Under the pieces are notes generated by a model. The model worked only from the letters and a program-made list of their open reading frames with translations. It had not been told where the DNA came from and did no database searches. Source: Bdellovibrio sp. (GTDB lineage Bacteria > Bdellovibrionota > Bdellovibrionia > Bdellovibrionales > Bdellovibrionaceae). From it: a stretch of DNA of 10,559 nt. Where the stretch lies: contig JAHRXB010000064.1 of assembly GCA_019104905.1 (NCBI GenBank), forward strand, positions 1 to 10,559, written 5' to 3'. Both the position numbers and the translations under genes were made by a program. Below, piece by piece: positions 7,177-10,559 of this stretch (position 1 is the stretch's first letter; each line of letters opens with the position of its first letter).

Positions 7177-8484
7177 TTACTCTTGGTTAAGATCGGGACT
7201 CCAAGGGTCCCAAGATTGGCAACTGCGCGCGCGCTGTGAAGGTCCACGCAATTCGCCCCAGCGATAGGAACCATCGTCATGAGGGTTGTTGGAAATAAGT
7301 CCTAGGAAAAGACGGCGTTTGAACTCTGCCAGGTCCATGCTTTGGCCCGGAAGATACTCTGTGACACAGACTGAGGAAGCTGTTTGCCCTTGGACTGCCA
7401 TCTGAGCCGCTTCCGTCGCGACAGATTTTTGAATCGCGGGGAAGATCTTATTCAGTTGATTGACCAGATCGGCACTTAACTGATTGCCTCCGTTGATCTG
7501 TAAGATCTCGCGATAGGAGCGACGTAAAGACATAAAATCGTCAAAAACGCGGCGGTCTCTATTGGGTGTTGAGTAAGTGTCATAGGTTGCATAGTCCATG
7601 CAGCGAGAGTTCTTTTTCAGATAACCCAAACCATCATTCACAGCAATCACTCGTCCGGTGAGTCCTTCACAAGTGGTTTTCATAAGGCGGGTGATTAATT
7701 GATTGTCCGTTTCTTGGCGAAGCGCCAGGCGGTTTTGCACGTAGCGAACCCATTTATTCAAAGGAATGCGATACTGTTCTTCACTGTAGCCAGGGACTTC
7801 CCACACGGGTTTGTTAATGTAGGAGGCGGGTCTCCAATAACGGAACCCGGCATTGCCCGCAGGAGTGAAATCAGTTTCAAAAACCCAGTCAGGATTGGGC
7901 CAAGATTGTCGTTCTTGCAGGCCGTATCCTGAGTTCGAGCCGACAACGGAGTTGAAGACCAAGTGGGGAACACCGATAGGCAGAATTTCTTTCACAGTCC
8001 ACGAGTGATGATTCTTTTTGGTCGTCGCCATTAAAGCACCTGAGCGAATGGTGTCGCGACTGATGGCGATAGGGTAAGTGTCATTAGGAAGTGAGCGCGT
8101 ACTCATCGTTTCATAGATGAACCACAAGAAGTTGCGAACGCGTGTGATTTCATTTTCCTTGTCCCAGCGACTCATTTTGTTGGAGATAGTTTTTCCTGAA
8201 GCCGTCGGATCTTGTGCAACGAAAGGCAGGCGGTTTTCATAGGCGAAAATGATACGCATAGAATAAACGGTGTCAGCACAATCCACGCGCAAGCCATAAT
8301 AAGGATTGTTTTGGCCATTCGGAAGATACTTGCGAGAAAAGAAATCAACTCGCCACTCAGATCGGACCCACTCTGCAAAACGATTTTCATAAGTCGCAGA
8401 CCAGTCGTTGACCTCAGTCCAAACGGCCGCTTGAGCAGAAGCACTCAAGATGAGGGAGATAGAAAAAAGCAAGTTACGAAGCAC
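7177..8484 (-). CDS. Secreted protein with Cys/His hydrolase-like pattern (435 aa), GTG start
   Basis: No named family is recognised with certainty. A Sec signal peptide is clear (hydrophobic residues 5-15, cleavage likely after ASAQA at residue 19). The conspicuous motif is VDCADTVYSMRIIFAYENRL (residues 67-86), where Cys69 sits at the start of a helix, followed by NHHSWTVKEILPIG with His159/His160. This Cys-then-His order on helix and strand suggests a papain/NlpC/P60 or transglutaminase-like core. The C-terminal half is helical, with conserved-looking CMDYATYDTYSTPN (295-308) and five further cysteines. The GTG at 8484 is preceded by AGGAG at 6 nt and directly begins the signal peptide; an ATG 5 nt upstream is out of frame. 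It is the first gene of the minus-strand unit, with the membrane-anchored protein gene 11 nt downstream. The catalytic role is inference; a structural or binding role is possible. Confidence 0.85.
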   Translation of the reverse strand: MLRNLLFSISLILSASAQAAVWTEVNDWSATYENRFAEWVRSEWRVDFFSRKYLPNGQNNPYYGLRVDCADTVYSMRIIFAYENRLPFVAQDPTASGKTISNKMSRWDKENEITRVRNFLWFIYETMSTRSLPNDTYPIAISRDTIRSGALMATTKKNHHSWTVKEILPIGVPHLVFNSVVGSNSGYGLQERQSWPNPDWVFETDFTPAGNAGFRYWRPASYINKPVWEVPGYSEEQYRIPLNKWVRYVQNRLALRQETDNQLITRLMKTTCEGLTGRVIAVNDGLGYLKKNSRCMDYATYDTYSTPNRDRRVFDDFMSLRRSYREILQINGGNQLSADLVNQLNKIFPAIQKSVATEAAQMAVQGQTASSVCVTEYLPGQSMDLAEFKRRLFLGLISNNPHDDGSYRWGELRGPSQRARSCQSWDPWSPDLNQE

Positions 8485-8615
8485 GTCATTCTCCTGTGAA
8501 GGGTTACACTTGCGCAGGGGTATATTGCGGGGAAGTAAGGATCAATGAATTAATTATACTGCGGCGTGTGTCATATCGAATTTCACAACGCGTGGCATTA
8601 GTATCCCCGTTATAT
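8485..8615. promoter_or_regulatory. Divergent promoter region between secreted protein and lipoprotein operon
   Basis: This 131-bp gap separates two divergent transcription units. ATTATACT at 8553-8560 contains TATAAT on the minus strand (8559-8554) and TATACT on the plus strand (8555-8560), offset by one base, so both directions could share one A/T core. Neither has a good -35 at 16-18 bp. The minus-strand leader would be about 60 nt and carries the AGGAG site of the GTG-started gene. The surrounding AATTAATT is palindromic. Confidence 0.4.
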
Positions 8616-9350
8616 ATGAAAACAGCCCTCAAAATCGTTTTGTATGCGCTTATTTTTTGTGTCTCGTCTTGCCAGTCCAAAGAGGAACCTCGGACGCGGG
8701 AGCAGTCTCTTTCTCGAGGTTTTTCGATGATGGACAGCAAGAGTTATGATGAGGCGATTCAGTATTTTTCTGATCTTGCGAAAAAAGATCCTCATCCTCA
8801 CGTGAAGATGGCGTGGGCGTCGGCTTATGCCGCCCGGGCGGGAGTGCGGATTGAACAAATTTATTCTTTTGTCGTCGCAAGATCAGTGAAATCTCCCGAG
8901 CCTTTTGTGGCAAGCAAAGATATTTTTCAGCAAGTCGCTGCGGTTCTCCTCTTCCTCGAGGTTTACTCTCAACAGTGGGCGCGCATTCCTTCGGTCGGTT
9001 CTCAGGAACGGAAAGATTTAACAAAGGCCCTAGAGATCTTAAAAGATGAGTCGAACCCCGGAGCACGTCTTTACGGTGCCACCTTGCGGGTGGTGTTGTT
9101 GAAGTCGGCGCTTGAAGAGGGCATTAAAAATTGGAAATTACAAAAGACCCAAAAAATCTGTACCGGACCACTGCGTGCCTATTTTGCTTGGGGGCTAAGA
9201 GCGTTGGACGGCGTCTCACTTCTTTTGCAAGATTTAGCGATCGCCTTTCCCGCTCAGGCTCAAGAGTCTCAAAATCTTCAAGAGCAAATTTTACGTCTTA
9301 AGGAGCAGATGAATGCGGTGCCTTGGCCCGAGGAGGACCTGTGCATCTAA
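8616..9350 (+). CDS. TPR-like lipoprotein of unknown function (244 aa)
   Basis: The N-terminus is a lipoprotein signal (MKTALKIVLYALIFCVSSC) with lipobox VSSC and Cys19 as the lipidated residue; the +2 Gln fits outer-membrane sorting. A tetratricopeptide-like motif follows at about residues 32-65 (GFSMMDSKSYDEAIQYFSDL), then several amphipathic helices up to a charged C-terminus (LQEQILRLKEQMN). TPR lipoproteins usually act as scaffolds for envelope complexes; the exact role is unknown. The frame is open back to a GTG at 8496, but the ATG at 8616 is chosen because the lipoprotein signal begins there. No Shine-Dalgarno sequence is visible upstream of it, which is unusual for this window. It overlaps the next gene by 10 nt and heads a three-gene operon with a probable outer-membrane barrel protein. 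Confidence 0.85.
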   Translation: MKTALKIVLYALIFCVSSCQSKEEPRTREQSLSRGFSMMDSKSYDEAIQYFSDLAKKDPHPHVKMAWASAYAARAGVRIEQIYSFVVARSVKSPEPFVASKDIFQQVAAVLLFLEVYSQQWARIPSVGSQERKDLTKALEILKDESNPGARLYGATLRVVLLKSALEEGIKNWKLQKTQKICTGPLRAYFAWGLRALDGVSLLLQDLAIAFPAQAQESQNLQEQILRLKEQMNAVPWPEEDLCI

Positions 9351-10354
9351 GAATATTATTTCTGATTTTTTTCTTCTGTGTTCTTGCCAATGGAGAAACT
9401 TTGCCGGCGACCTTGCGCGATGGAAGCACACGCTTCTTGTCGCGCTCTTTGGGGAGTGCCTGCTATACGTTGGACAGTGTTGAGAGGGGACTTCCCTGTA
9501 ATCCCGCAGCGGTCGCGAAAGCTCGAAGACCTCGCTTTGACGCCGATCTCTTTATGGGAAGCCGCATGGAGTATCTTAAAGACGCCGAAGAGATTTTACG
9601 AGGCGAAAGCCATGAAGGGGCCGTGGCCCGTTTTTTTTCCCATCGAGAATCTATGGAGGCTGATTTTTCCATCGAGGCGTCTTTTCAAGCCGCGACGTGG
9701 GGCGTGTCCTTTGAGCCGTATCGCCTGGTGGCGGTCAGTCGTTTTGAAAATCCCGCTTTGCCGATGGTGGATCTTGTTATTGCTGAAGAACAAAGTGTGA
9801 AGGGGCAAGTTGCAAGCTACATGCAGGATAATTTTTACGCCGGCGTGCAGGCGCGCTATACGCATGTGCGTTTTATTGGTCAGTACTTCGCTTTGAGTGA
9901 GGCTTTTGCCGGGGACTCGGAACATCTTTTTTCCGCACAGACACAAGAGTTGTTTTATTTGGAACCTGGATTTCTCTATGCCTGGGAAGAAGTCACCTGG
10001 CAGCCCCAGATTTCAGGAATGTTAGCGCACTGGGGAGTCTCCAGTCAGAAGAGCGAGCAGTATCCCATTCAACCGGAAGCCCTTCTGGGAGTTTCCGTCA
10101 AGCCCGCAGTTCCTTTAGGGCTTTTAGAGTTGGGTGTGCAGCTTCAAGTCAATGCGCAAACGGAAAATGCGCGCGAAGCGGTGCGAGCGGCGGCGGCCTA
10201 TCGTTTGGGAATTCTTCATGCGGTCGCCAGTACCTCAGAGAGGGATCATGCCGCGGGGTTCTTGATATCTTATAAGAGTTTTACCGGCGGTCTTTCTTAT
10301 TGGACTGAAAAAGATAATCGTGGCGTCTTCATGCAACTAGGGGCGACGTTATGA
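9341..10354 (+). CDS. Probable outer-membrane beta-barrel protein, GTG start (337 aa)
   Basis: The GTG at 9341 is preferred over a TTG at 9323 because GAGGAGG lies about 4 nt upstream and the signal peptide (HLRILFLIFFFCVLANG) begins there; the start overlaps the lipoprotein gene by 10 nt. The mature protein begins with two cysteines and the motif GLPCNPAAV (residues 50-58). Asn-Pro-Ala-Ala near the N-terminus is common in outer-membrane proteins of the FadL/PorV/TraF-like type, and an amphipathic alternation of polar and aromatic residues follows throughout (for example FYAGVQARYTHVRFIGQYF and FLISYKSFTGGLSYW), ending GVFMQLGATL. This supports a beta-barrel of perhaps 12-14 strands; the strand count is a guess. 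Cargo or partner is unknown; operon position next to a TPR lipoprotein suggests a joint envelope function. The stop overlaps the next start (ATGA). Confidence 0.8.
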   Translation: MHLRILFLIFFFCVLANGETLPATLRDGSTRFLSRSLGSACYTLDSVERGLPCNPAAVAKARRPRFDADLFMGSRMEYLKDAEEILRGESHEGAVARFFSHRESMEADFSIEASFQAATWGVSFEPYRLVAVSRFENPALPMVDLVIAEEQSVKGQVASYMQDNFYAGVQARYTHVRFIGQYFALSEAFAGDSEHLFSAQTQELFYLEPGFLYAWEEVTWQPQISGMLAHWGVSSQKSEQYPIQPEALLGVSVKPAVPLGLLELGVQLQVNAQTENAREAVRAAAAYRLGILHAVASTSERDHAAGFLISYKSFTGGLSYWTEKDNRGVFMQLGATL

Positions 10355-10559
10355 GAATTGGAATCTATCTTCTTGTTCTTATGTTGGCGTCGACTTCGCT
10401 GTGGGCTTTTGAGGGAGACTCCTCGTATGCGGGACCCGCTCAGTGGACAGAATTTCGCGAATACATTCTTCATCAACAGAAAGAAAATGAACGAGTCGGT
10501 TTGGGCTATATGATCTCAGGGGCGGTGGCGGCCGTCGGTGGGGGCGTTGGTTATTATCA
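10351..10559 (+). CDS. Signal-peptide protein, 5' part only; 3' end outside window
   Basis: The ATG overlaps the stop of the barrel gene (ATGA). The 69 visible codons start MRIGIYLLVLMLASTSLWA, a Sec signal peptide with cleavage likely after SLWA at residue 19, followed by a charged stretch (QWTEFREYILHQQKENERVG) and a second hydrophobic, glycine-rich segment (GYMISGAVAAVGGGVGYY) that could be a membrane helix or a glycine-zipper-like segment. The frame is open to the window edge. The function is not recognisable from this part. It is the third gene of the lipoprotein and barrel operon and probably another envelope component. Confidence 0.75.
   Translation, partial: MRIGIYLLVLMLASTSLWAFEGDSSYAGPAQWTEFREYILHQQKENERVGLGYMISGAVAAVGGGVGYY

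Noticed and set aside
8496..8615. N-terminal extension of the lipoprotein from a GTG at 8496
   Set aside because: The 40 added residues have no ribosome binding site, would bury the lipoprotein signal, and overlap the divergent promoter region.
9378..9800. 140-codon plus-strand frame inside the barrel gene
   Set aside because: It is out of frame within a well-supported secreted protein gene and shows no ribosome binding site or domain.

Overview
The window reads as a Gram-negative, gene-dense chromosome segment of about half G+C. The number of small secreted proteins and lipoproteins without a recognisable family, next to ordinary metabolic genes, suggests a predatory or deltaproteobacteria-like lineage such as Bdellovibrionota. 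That placement is inferred from style; no rRNA or marker gene is present to prove it.

Left part (1-4412): the 3' part of hutU (urocanase, histidine degradation) enters from the left edge and ends at a strong bidirectional terminator. A 64-residue, very basic small protein gene converges on the same terminator from the minus strand. Divergent from it is a compact three-gene ABC importer operon of the nitrate/sulfonate/taurine class: periplasmic binding protein, permease and ATPase. Its substrate cannot be read from the sequence.

Middle part (4479-8484): a plus-strand pair, a secreted cysteine-rich protein with an NlpC/P60- or papain-like Cys/His pattern and a small lipoprotein coupled by an ATGA overlap, meets a minus-strand series of three genes with only 2 bp between the stop codons. 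In transcription order these are a second secreted protein with a Cys/His hydrolase-like pattern (GTG start), a single-pass membrane-anchored protein with a Ser/Glu-rich linker, and a multi-pass membrane protein. Between the last two lies a terminator-like hairpin whose 3' arm contains the ribosome binding site of the last gene.

Right part (8616-10559): a plus-strand operon of a TPR-type lipoprotein, a probable outer-membrane beta-barrel protein and a signal-peptide protein cut by the window edge, joined by 10-nt and 4-nt overlaps. It is divergent from the second secreted protein across a 131-bp region with back-to-back -10 sequences. Most of the right two thirds encodes envelope proteins. 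I see no tRNA, rRNA, CRISPR array, insertion sequence or phage gene. The possibly novel content is the two candidate secreted cysteine hydrolases with their uncharacterised partners, and the hairpin that overlaps a ribosome binding site.
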